Below the pieces are notes generated by a model. That model was not told where the DNA came from, did no database searches, and saw only the letters and a list, made by a program, of their open reading frames with translations. Shown one piece after another: positions 1 to 9,090 of a stretch of 64,000 bases of DNA. The position numbers and the translations under genes are program-made. The stretch's first letter is position 1. Every line of letters starts with the position of its first letter. The stretch comes from Pyropia yezoensis (taxonomy: Eukaryota > Rhodophyta > Bangiophyceae > Bangiales > Bangiaceae), in contig CM020620.1 in assembly GCA_009829735.1 (NCBI GenBank), forward strand, positions 26,444,951-26,508,950, written 5' to 3'.

Positions 1-2
1 CT

Positions 3-1370
3 ACGGGTCTCCCTGAGACCTCGACTCCTGGGACCGGCCAAGCTTTTCCTCCCCTTGCATCCTATGGAGCGCGGAGCTCCAAGACCGGTAACCGGAGCAG
101 CCGTAGGCGTCGGCGTCGTCGCCGTCGCTCTAGCACCAGCGAGACCAGTTCCTCCAGCTCTGAGGAGGGATATGATTGGGATGCATCTCCCGGTCCCACC
201 CGGCGCAGGCTAGTCGAGTTTGACTTCCCTGCCCACCAAGTGGGAGATGCCACCCTGAACAAGGTCACGTATTGGGGTAACTACCGGCTGGAGAACCAAG
301 ACCAAGGTTACACCCGGAAGATGGCCAAGAAGATGGCGTCCCTGAACCGGCGAATGCAGCCGAGCTTCGGGGGACATCCTAAGTTTTCCGGGAAGAGACC
401 GGCGCTTATCTTTGCCTTCCTGCGCCGGTTTGTCAAGGCATGCAATGACAACGATGTGTCCGAGGGCAAGGCTCTCTACCTCCTGGTTAACTTCATGACC
501 GGAGAAGCGGAACAGCGATTTGCACAGGTTCTACCAGACTCTGCCGGACACGTTGTCGGACGTACCGTCGCGAGTTATCCGGAGGCGGTCAACTGGCTCC
601 TGTCCAACTACGCTGACGCGGACTCTCTGCGTAAAGCAGTCGGCAGGCTGAACCGGGCAACCATGGAAAGACAAGAGACTCCAGAGGCGTTCGCCCGTCG
701 TGTCCGGGAGATGAGCGATGCTTGTGGCAACGTTTACCCTGAGGACAGGCTCAAGATGATCTTCTCGGAAGGGCTTCCTGAATATCTTCAAGTGGATGCG
801 GAGAACTACAACCAGGAACATCAAGAACATACCTTCCAGCAGTTGATGGCCTACACCCAGGGCAAGTACCGGCAAGCCAGGGCCCTCCAAGCTCCCATGG
901 TATCAACTCCCAAGCCGTTGTCGCGAGTTCGTTCCGGACCCGACAAGTATAAGGGAGGTGATAGCCCTGTACCGGTACTCGCAGTTGGCGAGGCCTCACC
1001 CGTGGGGTCAGGGGACAAGTGGGGCGGCTTCATTTCTAAGGAGCAACCATCCCTGGTCGCCCCCAAGCAAGTCAAGAACCAGCGGTTCCGGTCTTGTTGG
1101 CTGTGCCAGAAGGAGGATCACATGTCCTACCAGTGCCCGACCATTCCCAAGGACCTCCAGGAGAAACTCAAGCGTCAAGGACTGGTGTTTGCAAAGGCGG
1201 TCAACTGGGCTGACCGGCGAGCACCCTCCAAGATGGACCAGGCACAGGTACACGCAATCCGAGTGGCAACCTTACAGAGCATCACGGAGGCTCTGGCAAG
1301 GGAAGCTCCTACGGACTTTGACCTGGAGACCGAAACCTCTAAGGACTCCTCGGACCCGGGAAAAGAGTAG
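3..1370 (+). CDS. gag: Gag polyprotein of element A (5' partial)
   Basis: Structural capsid/nucleocapsid protein of the retrotransposon. The frame is open from base 3 to the TAG at 1368-1370 and its start lies outside the window. In order: an Arg run followed by a Ser/acidic stretch (about 105-165), a Ty3-type capsid region with FLRRFVKACNDNDVSEGKA and a Tyr-Pro-Glu-Ala-Val-Asn-Trp-Leu motif, and a CCHC zinc knuckle near 1096-1137 (CWLCQKEDHMSYQC, spacing C-X2-C-X4-H-X4-C) that would bind genomic RNA. It overlaps the pol frame by 28 bases, with pol in the -1 frame. The GTG at 240 is not a credible start, because the reading frame continues upstream with coding-like composition. Confidence 0.9.
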   Translation, partial: TGLPETSTPGTGQAFPPLASYGARSSKTGNRSSRRRRRRRRRSSTSETSSSSSEEGYDWDASPGPTRRRLVEFDFPAHQVGDATLNKVTYWGNYRLENQDQGYTRKMAKKMASLNRRMQPSFGGHPKFSGKRPALIFAFLRRFVKACNDNDVSEGKALYLLVNFMTGEAEQRFAQVLPDSAGHVVGRTVASYPEAVNWLLSNYADADSLRKAVGRLNRATMERQETPEAFARRVREMSDACGNVYPEDRLKMIFSEGLPEYLQVDAENYNQEHQEHTFQQLMAYTQGKYRQARALQAPMVSTPKPLSRVRSGPDKYKGGDSPVPVLAVGEASPVGSGDKWGGFISKEQPSLVAPKQVKNQRFRSCWLCQKEDHMSYQCPTIPKDLQEKLKRQGLVFAKAVNWADRRAPSKMDQAQVHAIRVATLQSITEALAREAPTDFDLETETSKDSSDPGKE

Positions 1371-4300
1371 GGCAGGCGCTCTCCCCAAGTGTCTTCCCGA
1401 ATCTCCGACGGCAGGGTACTTCTACCTGTTCTCCCCTTGCGTGCCGGGAGAAAGGACGGCAGTTACCCACTCAACCGGTAGCCGCCTGGACACCCTGTTT
1501 GTTCAAGGGGACATTGCTCGTCCTGCGTAAAGAAAACCTCGAGATTAATGCTCGTATGCGTGTGGGGGATAGCCTCCCCCAAGCTGTTACGCCGGTGGTT
1601 GACACGGGAGCCGGACCAAGCGTCATCACTGAGAACCTGTTACCTCCGGGCTGGCGTCGACATGCCTGGAGAGCGCCTACCCGGACCCATATCGTCGACG
1701 CTTCGGGTCAAACCCTACGACCGCTTGGCCGTCTTCCTGTCGCCATCTATGTCAACAATGAACCAATGCTTTTTCCCTTTCTAGTAGTCAAGACCCTATC
1801 AGTTCCCCTCATCCTAGGCTGGGACTTCCAGAAGCAGCATGTCAAGAGCATCCTACCCGGAGAAGGGAAGGTCCAGTTCAACCATGGGTTTGTGTCACCG
1901 GTATTGGAGCATCTGGACGCCAAGGTTCGTGTAGCCAAGAGCAAGAGGGAACACATCCCACCCTCTACCTTGACTCTCTTCAAACCGGTGCTCCTACCTC
2001 CTCGCTCGGAGACCAAGGTTCAAGTGACGACCCGGATTGCAGGTCAATGCCTGATCTACGGACGTAAGGAATTTCTGGCGAAGCACCGGTTATACTTGGC
2101 CCACGGACATCACAAGAAGGTAGAAAGGCACACCCCGTTCCCGGTGCTCATCGTCAACGTGAGCCGGAAGCCAATAACCCTCGCCAAGGGCACCCGAGTT
2201 GGTACAGCAGAGCCTTACCGGGGATCCGCCCGTGCTATGAGCAAGGAAGACCTCCTGAACCTGCAACAAGAACTGGCATCCAACTTGACGGCCTTAGACG
2301 TACCTCCGAAACAAGAGCAGGCTGGCAGCGCTACTCCGAAACCCGAACAAGCACCACCCGGGATGCCGAAGGTCAAGCAAGAAAATGTCCCTCCCGACTT
2401 GAAGGAGGCACTGGAGAAGCTTCTCCAGGAATATCGGCACCTGTGGTCGGGAGAGCTGGGCAAGATGGACGCCACTCTACACCGGATTCAACTCAAGCCG
2501 GAAGCTAAGCCAGTGCACACGCAACCATATCGGGCTGGACCTCATCGCCGGGATGAGATTGAGAAGCAGGTTAACAAGATGCTCAAGATGGATGTTATCG
2601 AGCCGTCTGATGGCGAGTGGGCTTTCCCGGTGGTAGTCGTCCCGAAAACCGGCGGTCACTTCCGTTTCTGCGTTGACTACCGGCGCCTGAACGAGATGAC
2701 AGTCAAGGACGTATACCCGATACCCCGGATGGATGATTACCTCGACTTTCTTGGTGATGCCACCCTCTTCTCGACGCTGGATTGTAGTGCCGGTTACTGG
2801 CAGATCCCTCTGGCTGACGAGGACAAGGACAAGACCACCTTCACGTGCCACCTGGGACTATTCCGGTGCAAGCGTCTTCCTTTTGGTCTCACCAATGCTC
2901 CGGCAACCTTCCAAAGAGCCATCGACATCATCCTGTCCGGGCTAAGGTGGAGAACATGTTTGGTCTACCTGGACGACATTATCGTTTTCTCCAAGACCCC
3001 AGCGGAACACCTGGAGCACCTTCGGGAGGTCCTGGCCCTCCTGTCCAAGGCTGGAGTTACCCTCAAGGCCGAGAAGTGCCACCTGTTTGAGACTGAGGTG
3101 GAGTATCTGGGGCACGTGCTGAGTCCGGGGGAGCTCCGAGTCAATGAGAAGAACATCAAGGCCCTCCGGCATGCACGGCAACCCAAAACCCAGACGGAAC
3201 TCAAGAGCTTCCTGGGTATGTGCAACGTCTACCGCCGGCTCGTACGGGACTATGCTCTGATTGCCCGGCCATTGACCAAGCTTACCAGCAAGAAGCTTCC
3301 AGCACAACTCCCGGTGTTCGACAAGAAGCAGACAGCGGCCTTCGAAGAGCTCAAGAAGCGCCTGACCACCACTCCAGTACTGGCGTTACCCAAGCGGGAG
3401 GGCCAGTTTGTTCTGGAGACTGATGCCTGTGGCGTCCTGGTGGGGTGCTCACTACTCCAGCAGCAACCTGATGGGCACTTCCTCCCGATAGGCTACTACA
3501 GTCGCGTCTTGACTCCAGCTGAGAAGAACTATTCCACGACCGAGCGCGAGTGCTTGGCAGTCGTCTGGGCTTGCTTTCTGTTACGGCCATATCTTGAAGG
3601 ACAAGAGTTCCTCATCCGGACGGACCACGCCAGCCTAAGGTGGCTGCTATGTATGGACAGCAGTCAAGGAAGGGTCGCCCGGTGGCGCCTACGCCTCTCG
3701 GAGTTCAAGTACAAGGTGTGCACCAGAGCAGGGAGGGAGCCCCACTGCGCCGACACCATGTCCCGGCTGGAGACTCCTGCAGCCGATACCGGTCCTATCC
3801 CGGAGGAAATACCTTGCTTCATCCTCCCGAATGTCGGACGTGGCTGGCATGCTCCCCTGTATGAGACACCTGAAGCTCATCAACCGGTGACTATTCACCG
3901 GATGCTGGAGGCACAACTGACGGATCCTCAATGCTTGGAGCTTCGCCACCAAATGGACCTGAACCGGAACAGTCGTTTCTCCGAGTCTACGGATGGACTC
4001 CTAGTACGGGTGTCACCCTTCGATGGGGCCACTCAAGTCTACGTACCCCGGGGCCTACGAGCTGACATCCTACGCCTGGAGCACTCGTCTCCCCAGGCCG
4101 GACATCCTGGTATCAATCGGATGTATGCTTCCATGAGACGACACTATTACTGGGAAACCATGGCCAGTGACGTCCATAAGTACCTGGAGGCTTGTGTTTC
4201 TTGTGCAAGGAACCGGTTGTCCCAGAGGAAGAAGACTTCTAAGCTACGCCTATTCCCTGCGGCGGAGCCCTTTGCAAGCTTAAGCATGGACATCCTGGGG

Positions 4301-5458
4301 CCCCTACCTGAAACATCCAGTGGCAACATATACCTGCTCATCATTTGTGACCGGTTCTCCAAGTTCACTCGAGCAATCCCGCTGAGGACCATCACGGCTC
4401 TGGATGTCACGTCAGCCTTCTGCGAGTACTGGATAGCTGCCTACGGCCCTCCAGACTCCGTCTTAACCGACAACGGTCCCCAGTTTGCATCCCTGTTCTT
4501 CCAAGGAGTCTGTGACCTGATGGGCATCAAGAACTTGTACACCACGACGTACCACCCGCAAACGAACGGCCAGGTGGAACGATTCAACCGGACCCTAGTA
4601 GACATGCTACGGCACTACGTGGAGGAGCACCAAGAAGACTGGGACGAGCTCCTGGCTGTCCTCACTCTAGCCTACAACTCCCGAGTTCACCGGACAACGG
4701 GGGTCGCTCCACTCGACTTTGTCACCCCAAGGCGGCTGACCAACTTCTCCCTGGAAAGAATACCAGACGGTCTCCAGCCTGCACTGAAGTCACGTCCCAA
4801 GGCAAAGGATGAGTTCCTGGAACAACTGAAGCTCGTGCTCCCAAGAGTCAAGGAGTCAATCTCGAAGACCCAGGAGCGATACAAGCGGGGCTATGACAAG
4901 GGCGTTCGGGAAAAGAACAAGGAACTGGGTGGTGGCGACTGGGTTTTTGTGGACAACCATAGCAAGACCCGGGGGAAGCTGGACTCGAAGACGGATGGAC
5001 CCTATGAGATCCTGAATACGGACGGTTCGACCTTTCTTCTAGACGTGGATGGCTCCCCGTACCGCGTGAGCAGCGACCATGTCACCCGAGCTCCACCGCC
5101 AAGCAAACGGGACTTGACCCGGCGCAAGCGGGCCGCAGTACCCTGGCTATCCCAAGAAGAAGGTCGGGAATATGTCTACGTCAAGTTTGTGGACCATGCC
5201 TGGAGAGACGGACGCCTGTACCTGCGAGTACGCTGGTTCGGTTTTAACCCGGCAGATGATACCTGGGAACCCTCAAACCGGCTACCCATCGCGGATGTCT
5301 GTGCCTACACGCGACGGAACGGGATAGAGGGCACTCCAGTGGCCAGAGCCGGCAAGATTCTGGAGTCGGGCTCGGAGGAGGACCAAGAGGATGGGGCCAA
5401 CCAAGACCCTCGGGACGAGCCGAGTTCATCCGCAACGGATGCGGAACAAGAGGATTGA
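1343..5458 (+). CDS. pol: Protease-RT-RNase H-integrase-chromodomain polyprotein, element A
   Basis: Polyprotein for reverse transcription and integration. The frame opens after a TAA at 1340-1342 and ends at TGA 5456-5458. It has no necessary ATG and is probably read by -1 frameshifting from gag. In order: aspartic protease active site DTGAGPS (about 1601-1621); reverse transcriptase with YLDDIIVFS (catalytic DD near 2969-2980); RNase H starting ETDACGVLVG (about 3415); integrase with an HHCC zinc domain (HPGINRM...CVSCARN, about 4095-4215) and catalytic D, D, E at about 4290, 4469 and 4577, spaced D-35-E; and a C-terminal chromodomain (about 5168-5310, VRWFGFNPADDTWEP) that may direct integration to marked chromatin. 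An acidic tail follows. There are no stops or frameshifts, so the enzyme could be functional. Confidence 0.93.
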   Translation, partial: GLLGPGKRVGQALSPSVFPNLRRQGTSTCSPLACREKGRQLPTQPVAAWTPCLFKGTLLVLRKENLEINARMRVGDSLPQAVTPVVDTGAGPSVITENLLPPGWRRHAWRAPTRTHIVDASGQTLRPLGRLPVAIYVNNEPMLFPFLVVKTLSVPLILGWDFQKQHVKSILPGEGKVQFNHGFVSPVLEHLDAKVRVAKSKREHIPPSTLTLFKPVLLPPRSETKVQVTTRIAGQCLIYGRKEFLAKHRLYLAHGHHKKVERHTPFPVLIVNVSRKPITLAKGTRVGTAEPYRGSARAMSKEDLLNLQQELASNLTALDVPPKQEQAGSATPKPEQAPPGMPKVKQENVPPDLKEALEKLLQEYRHLWSGELGKMDATLHRIQLKPEAKPVHTQPYRAGPHRRDEIEKQVNKMLKMDVIEPSDGEWAFPVVVVPKTGGHFRFCVDYRRLNEMTVKDVYPIPRMDDYLDFLGDATLFSTLDCSAGYWQIPLADEDKDKTTFTCHLGLFRCKRLPFGLTNAPATFQRAIDIILSGLRWRTCLVYLDDIIVFSKTPAEHLEHLREVLALLSKAGVTLKAEKCHLFETEVEYLGHVLSPGELRVNEKNIKALRHARQPKTQTELKSFLGMCNVYRRLVRDYALIARPLTKLTSKKLPAQLPVFDKKQTAAFEELKKRLTTTPVLALPKREGQFVLETDACGVLVGCSLLQQQPDGHFLPIGYYSRVLTPAEKNYSTTERECLAVVWACFLLRPYLEGQEFLIRTDHASLRWLLCMDSSQGRVARWRLRLSEFKYKVCTRAGREPHCADTMSRLETPAADTGPIPEEIPCFILPNVGRGWHAPLYETPEAHQPVTIHRMLEAQLTDPQCLELRHQMDLNRNSRFSESTDGLLVRVSPFDGATQVYVPRGLRADILRLEHSSPQAGHPGINRMYASMRRHYYWETMASDVHKYLEACVSCARNRLSQRKKTSKLRLFPAAEPFASLSMDILGPLPETSSGNIYLLIICDRFSKFTRAIPLRTITALDVTSAFCEYWIAAYGPPDSVLTDNGPQFASLFFQGVCDLMGIKNLYTTTYHPQTNGQVERFNRTLVDMLRHYVEEHQEDWDELLAVLTLAYNSRVHRTTGVAPLDFVTPRRLTNFSLERIPDGLQPALKSRPKAKDEFLEQLKLVLPRVKESISKTQERYKRGYDKGVREKNKELGGGDWVFVDNHSKTRGKLDSKTDGPYEILNTDGSTFLLDVDGSPYRVSSDHVTRAPPPSKRDLTRRKRAAVPWLSQEEGREYVYVKFVDHAWRDGRLYLRVRWFGFNPADDTWEPSNRLPIADVCAYTRRNGIEGTPVARAGKILESGSEEDQEDGANQDPRDEPSSSATDAEQED
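1358..1364 (+). other. -1 ribosomal frameshift heptamer, element A
   Basis: G GGA AAA, in the X XXY YYZ phase of the gag frame. It lies one codon (GAG) before the gag stop TAG, inside the 1343-1370 gag/pol overlap. A -1 slip here leads straight into the protease-pol frame. Element B has the same arrangement. I did not establish a downstream pseudoknot. Confidence 0.75.
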
Positions 5459-5603
5459 GAAGAAGGGAACGGGTATATCAAGGAAAACATGCAATACAAG
5501 CATGGAACAATCAAGGAAAACAAGCATCCGCTCGGGCAACCCTTCTCTCCGCCTCTTCCCTCCTCACTTCTCCCAAGACCCTCACCCTCCTTGCCTCCAA
5601 CTA
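5459..5603. other. Convergent spacer between pol and antisense ORF, element A
   Basis: These 145 bp separate the pol stop from the antisense ORF stop. The two transcripts must end or overlap here. The plus strand is pyrimidine-rich (CTCC/CTTCTCCC runs). The equivalent spacers are 111 bp in B, 124 bp in C and 41 bp in D. I cannot place poly(A) signals. Confidence 0.6.
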
Positions 5604-7721
5604 CTACTCCCGGCGCGGACGCTGAGCCGCGGGAGTGTCCTCCAGCGCTGCCTCCGCGGCACGACGGGAACCGGAGGAAGATGGGATGACGTAGTGCGGT
5701 GGACGCGGTGCATCCCGGTATGACGCCATCGGAGTAGTACCGGTAGTTGCCGGGGGCTCCCGCTCATCCAGATATGCCCGTCGGCGCCCCTGGAAGCCAG
5801 TGAAGGTTTCTGACCACTGCTGGGCCAAGCCATGCCGCGTCAAGGTCGCCAGAAGTTCGCCAACCACCGGGCTGTTCGACATCTGGCCGCTGTCCGCGCA
5901 AGCAAACACCCGGTCAACCACATTGTTCAAGACGCTGTCGTAAGTGCCCAGCACCAGGGAAGACCCGACGCCCTCAACCTGCACCGGAAGACGACCCAGC
6001 TGGTCTTCAATCATACCGACGTCGTACTGGTCGCATGTCGGGCCACCTTGGTTCAGGTACCAGTCAGGCACCCGGAAGCGGGTAAGGCGCAGAGTCGGCG
6101 CCGGGATCTCAAACCGCCCCGAGGATGCCACTACCGGACGGTCCACAACAGCCCCAGAAACCGGAGTCCCCAACTCCAGCAGAGGCGCAGGGCCGCCGAC
6201 GGTTGAAGAAGGCATCCGAGGCGGAACGGCCGGAGTAGTCGGTGACCGCACAGCCACCCCCAGACTCGCTGCAGACAAGCGCGGTGCCGGAGAAGCTTGA
6301 AGCGCCGGCACAGACGGAGCGGAACGCAGACGCGCCGGCGACGGTTCAGGCGAGGCCACCGGGACGACAGGTGGAACAGGAGGAAGCGGAGCCGCCGCAG
6401 ACGCCTGACCGACCGCCGCGGCCCATCCCGACTCTTGCACCGGCGGCCCAGCTGGCAGAAGATCTAGGGCGACCGGAGCAGGAAAGCTGCCTAGCTGCGG
6501 CCACGCCGGAAGCGGTGTCGCTAGCTGCACCTTGGCCGGAGGAGACTGGTACACCACCTGCGCCCACCCGGAGCCATCCCGACGCGGGCGGTTCTGGTCG
6601 GCAATCGCGTTCAAGAAGTTCCGGTCATGCACCGGCACCAGACGCCGGAAGTCAATCATCGCCTGGAAGAGCCCCTTGTACTCTTCGTTCTGGCTGCACA
6701 GGAAGTCGACGGTCAACTTGTCGACAATCCAGACCATCAGGAGGTCAGGGAGAAACCAAAGCCGGTTGGACACCAAGACCTCGTGAAGCCAGTGGTTGGC
6801 CGCCAAGACTGTCATCTCGGACGTGTACATCATGTACGGGATCGAGTGGAAGAAGCCCTTGATCGACGCCTGAGTCAAGGCGTCCAAGAAGTACCAGGTG
6901 AAGGGGATGCTGGAAGGAGCAAACCCGACCGGGATCTCGACTTCCTGCTGCTGCGGGATGACCTTGGGGTAGTACGCCGCCCGGTTAGCCTTATCCAGCT
7001 TCCAGAACTCCTGATGGTTGCAGCTCACGAGGAAGTCACGCTGACGGCCGCGTCGCTCGCCTTGCTCCCGTGCCGGTGACAACTTCGAGTACTTCCGGGT
7101 CAGGAAAGGCGGCTCCAGAGCGACCATGCTCGGACGGGGGTCGCAGTTCAGGCTCCCCGACCCCTTGAGCGCCTCGTCCCAGACCTTGAGCGCCCGGTGG
7201 ACGTACCCTTCCTCCTCCGGCCACGGGAGAACGGACGCGGACACGCGACGCTCGGTCAAGGGCAGATCCAGCACCAGCGCGAAGGGGAGATCCTCCAGAC
7301 GAGCAACCCAAGAGGAACCCGAGAAGCTCTGGGAGCGGTCTTGTGCCAGGCGCATCTGGTCCGCCGTGTGAAGACGAGCCTTATCCATCTCTGTCGAGAC
7401 CCCGCGCTGGAGTTCCTTGCGCCAGAGGTCCAAGCAATCCTGCTGGCACTGGGCCGCGCCGGCGTTGCCGACCACCGTGGAGTAACGCCGGGCCGCCAGA
7501 GGGTCCTGCCCAAGAAGCATCTCCGGGAGACCCACAGGGGGGGTCTCGACCGGGTGCATCACAAAAGCCGGGGGAACCCGATCCGTCCCCGCCGTGGCGA
7601 CCGGCGCCGACATCGACACCCGAGGAACCGGAGGCAGGAGAGGGGCGCGGCTACCCGAGTTCTCCTCCGCAACACTCGCCGCCGGAACCACGGGCCCAGC
7701 TTGGATCTCGGAACTGGACAT
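5604..7721 (-). CDS. Antisense accessory ORF of element A (705 aa, unknown function)
   Basis: A 705-aa protein read opposite to pol. I chose the ATG at 7721 (MSSSEIQAG); the frame stays open upstream to an ATG at 7913 at the LTR edge, which would add 64 aa. It has a Ser/Ala/Pro-rich N-terminus, a folded-looking region with conserved Trp and Pro (YYPKVIPQQQEVEIPVGF, then NHWLHEV and LWFLPDLLMVWIVDKL), a Pro/Ala linker, a second helical segment, and a basic tail. Elements B, C and D encode visibly related proteins in the same place and orientation. It is not a gag or pol part, since A has both, and I recognise no known domain. Antisense ORFs between pol and 3' LTR are known in plant Tat-lineage elements such as Grande (gene23). 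Whether this family is related to those is unknown. Confidence 0.8.
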   Translation of the reverse strand: MSSSEIQAGPVVPAASVAEENSGSRAPLLPPVPRVSMSAPVATAGTDRVPPAFVMHPVETPPVGLPEMLLGQDPLAARRYSTVVGNAGAAQCQQDCLDLWRKELQRGVSTEMDKARLHTADQMRLAQDRSQSFSGSSWVARLEDLPFALVLDLPLTERRVSASVLPWPEEEGYVHRALKVWDEALKGSGSLNCDPRPSMVALEPPFLTRKYSKLSPAREQGERRGRQRDFLVSCNHQEFWKLDKANRAAYYPKVIPQQQEVEIPVGFAPSSIPFTWYFLDALTQASIKGFFHSIPYMMYTSEMTVLAANHWLHEVLVSNRLWFLPDLLMVWIVDKLTVDFLCSQNEEYKGLFQAMIDFRRLVPVHDRNFLNAIADQNRPRRDGSGWAQVVYQSPPAKVQLATPLPAWPQLGSFPAPVALDLLPAGPPVQESGWAAAVGQASAAAPLPPVPPVVPVASPEPSPARLRSAPSVPALQASPAPRLSAASLGVAVRSPTTPAVPPRMPSSTVGGPAPLLELGTPVSGAVVDRPVVASSGRFEIPAPTLRLTRFRVPDWYLNQGGPTCDQYDVGMIEDQLGRLPVQVEGVGSSLVLGTYDSVLNNVVDRVFACADSGQMSNSPVVGELLATLTRHGLAQQWSETFTGFQGRRRAYLDEREPPATTGTTPMASYRDAPRPPHYVIPSSSGSRRAAEAALEDTPAAQRPRRE

Positions 7722-7905
7722 GACGTCCAGACTCCGGGGGAACGAGAGGGCCAAGGTGAAGGAGAGAAGGGGAGCAGAGAATCGGAACAGGTGATCGTGA
7801 CCAGGGTGAAGACGCTCGACCTCGGCACCGGTGTGGACGTGCTCGAGGCTGTGCACGGTGGCACCTGGTTCGGCCCGAGGACGTGCCGGACTAGGGAGGG
7901 AGCTA

Positions 7906-8476
7906 TGTAGCATCCCTGACCCCGACTTGGCGCCGACCCGGGACTACAACCAGAGGGCACCAGGTGCCAGAACACGCCCGCCGTGTGGTGATGGTTGGCG
8001 GCCGTGGCCCGTGCCCGGCACTGGGATGCGGTGGACTACGCTATCCACCCGTGAGAGAGGGATTTCTGATGGGTTTTTGCATACTTGTGAGGGACTTGAT
8101 TTGAGAGAATTTGAGTGTGAGATTAGTGAGTGGGAATAGAATTAGTAGTGATAGTGGCCCCCGACCTGACGAGGTTAGACTCGGGTCGGGGCCACTCGGG
8201 GTTATGGGGGGGCTACCTGGCCAACGTGCCGAGGCTCCCCCAGATGCAAGTTAAGAGGGACAGCGAGGCGCCCTTGGCCCGCGCCCTCAGGAAAAAGACA
8301 ACTGCGCGTTTGCTTTCCTCTTCCCCGTGTGCACTACCGTGCGTATCTGTTTGCTCTGCGAGCAGGCACGTGAGGCAACAGGCATACCATTCTCGTAGTT
8401 CCCCTTTCTGTGTTACCTGTCCCTTTCCCCCGAGGGATATTGACACGTGTCTGAGAGGATCGAGTTTTATACCACA
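7906..8476 (+). repeat. 3' LTR of element A (571 bp)
   Basis: It begins TGTAGCATCCC and ends TATACCACA (TG...CA). The boundaries are fixed by three other copies in the window (8525-9090, 17463-17696 partial, 42720-43292 inverted). It contains an inverted repeat (CCCCCGACCTGA at 8158-8169 against TCGGGTCGGGG at 8181-8191) that could form a hairpin in LTR RNA. The 184 bp before it (7722-7905) are the leader of the antisense ORF. Confidence 0.88.
8464..8471 (-). promoter_or_regulatory. Candidate antisense TATA box in LTR A
   Basis: On the minus strand the outer end of the LTR reads TGTGGTATAAAACTCG, so TATAAAAC points into the element, toward the antisense ORF. It is preserved in the inverted copy (42725-42732) and altered in the copies at 8525-9090 and 17463-17696. 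This is inference from sequence only. Confidence 0.4.
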
Positions 8477-8524
8477 CCAGGCTGTGAAGGACCAGCCTGG
8501 GTATATACATACTATTGATGCTAC

Positions 8525-9090
8525 TGTAGCATCCCTGGCCCTGGCTTGGCGCCGACCCGGGATGGCAACCAAAGGGCACTAGGTCCAGGACACGCCCGGC
8601 GTGTGGGGATGGTTGGTGGCCGTGGCCCGTGCCCGGCACTGGGATGCGGTGGACTACGCTACCCACACGTGAGAAAGGGACTTCTGATGGGTTTTTGCAT
8701 ATTTGTGAGAGACTTGACTTGAGAGAAATTGAGTGTGAGATTAGTGAGGGAGAACAGAATTAGTGGTGATAGTGATCCCCGACCTGACGAGGTTAGACTC
8801 GAGTCGGGGCCACTCGGGGGTAGGGGGGGGCTACCTGGCCAACGTGCCGAGACTCCCCGAGATGCACGTTAAAAGGGACAACGAGGCGCCCTTGGCCCGC
8901 GCCCTCAGGAAAAGGACAACTGCGCGTTTGCTTTCCTCTTCCCCGTGTGCACTACCGTGCGTATCTTTTTGCTCTGCGAGCAGGCACGTGAGGCAACAGG
9001 CATACCACTCTCGTAGTTCCCCTTTCTGTGTTACCTGTCCCTTTCCCCCGAGGGATACTGACACGTGTCTGAGAGGATCGAGTTTCATAC
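8525..9090 (+). repeat. Second A-family LTR, abutting element B gag
   Basis: Begins TGTAGCATCCCTGGCC and follows LTR A base by base with scattered substitutions. The last few bases (CCACA) are missing and it joins the zinc-knuckle codons of element B at 9091. Only 48 bp (8477-8524) separate it from the 3' LTR of A; these show no gene and no clear primer-binding site. It is either a solo LTR or the edge of a deleted second A copy that removed the 5' half of B. Confidence 0.85.

Larger units (their letters stand above)
1..8476 (+). mobile_element. Ty3/Gypsy chromovirus, element A
   Basis: The order on the plus strand is gag, protease-RT-RNase H-integrase-chromodomain, then a convergent antisense ORF and the 3' LTR. 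The window opens inside gag, so the 5' LTR and primer-binding site are not visible. Integrase downstream of RNase H makes this Ty3/Gypsy, and the terminal chromodomain makes it a chromovirus. Gag, pol and the antisense ORF are all open without internal stops, so this is the best preserved element here and may be young. The 5-mer ACCGG/CCGGT is over-represented in it. Confidence 0.93.

Noticed and set aside
5305..5523. Short ORFs in the pol/antisense spacer of element A
   Set aside because: Too short, no similarity with the spacers of B, C or D.
8213..8572. Minus-strand ORF with HVSISLGGKGQVTQKGEL repeated at several places in the window
   Set aside because: The repetition is only because it lies in the A-family LTR; differences between copies break the frame, so it is not an independent gene family.
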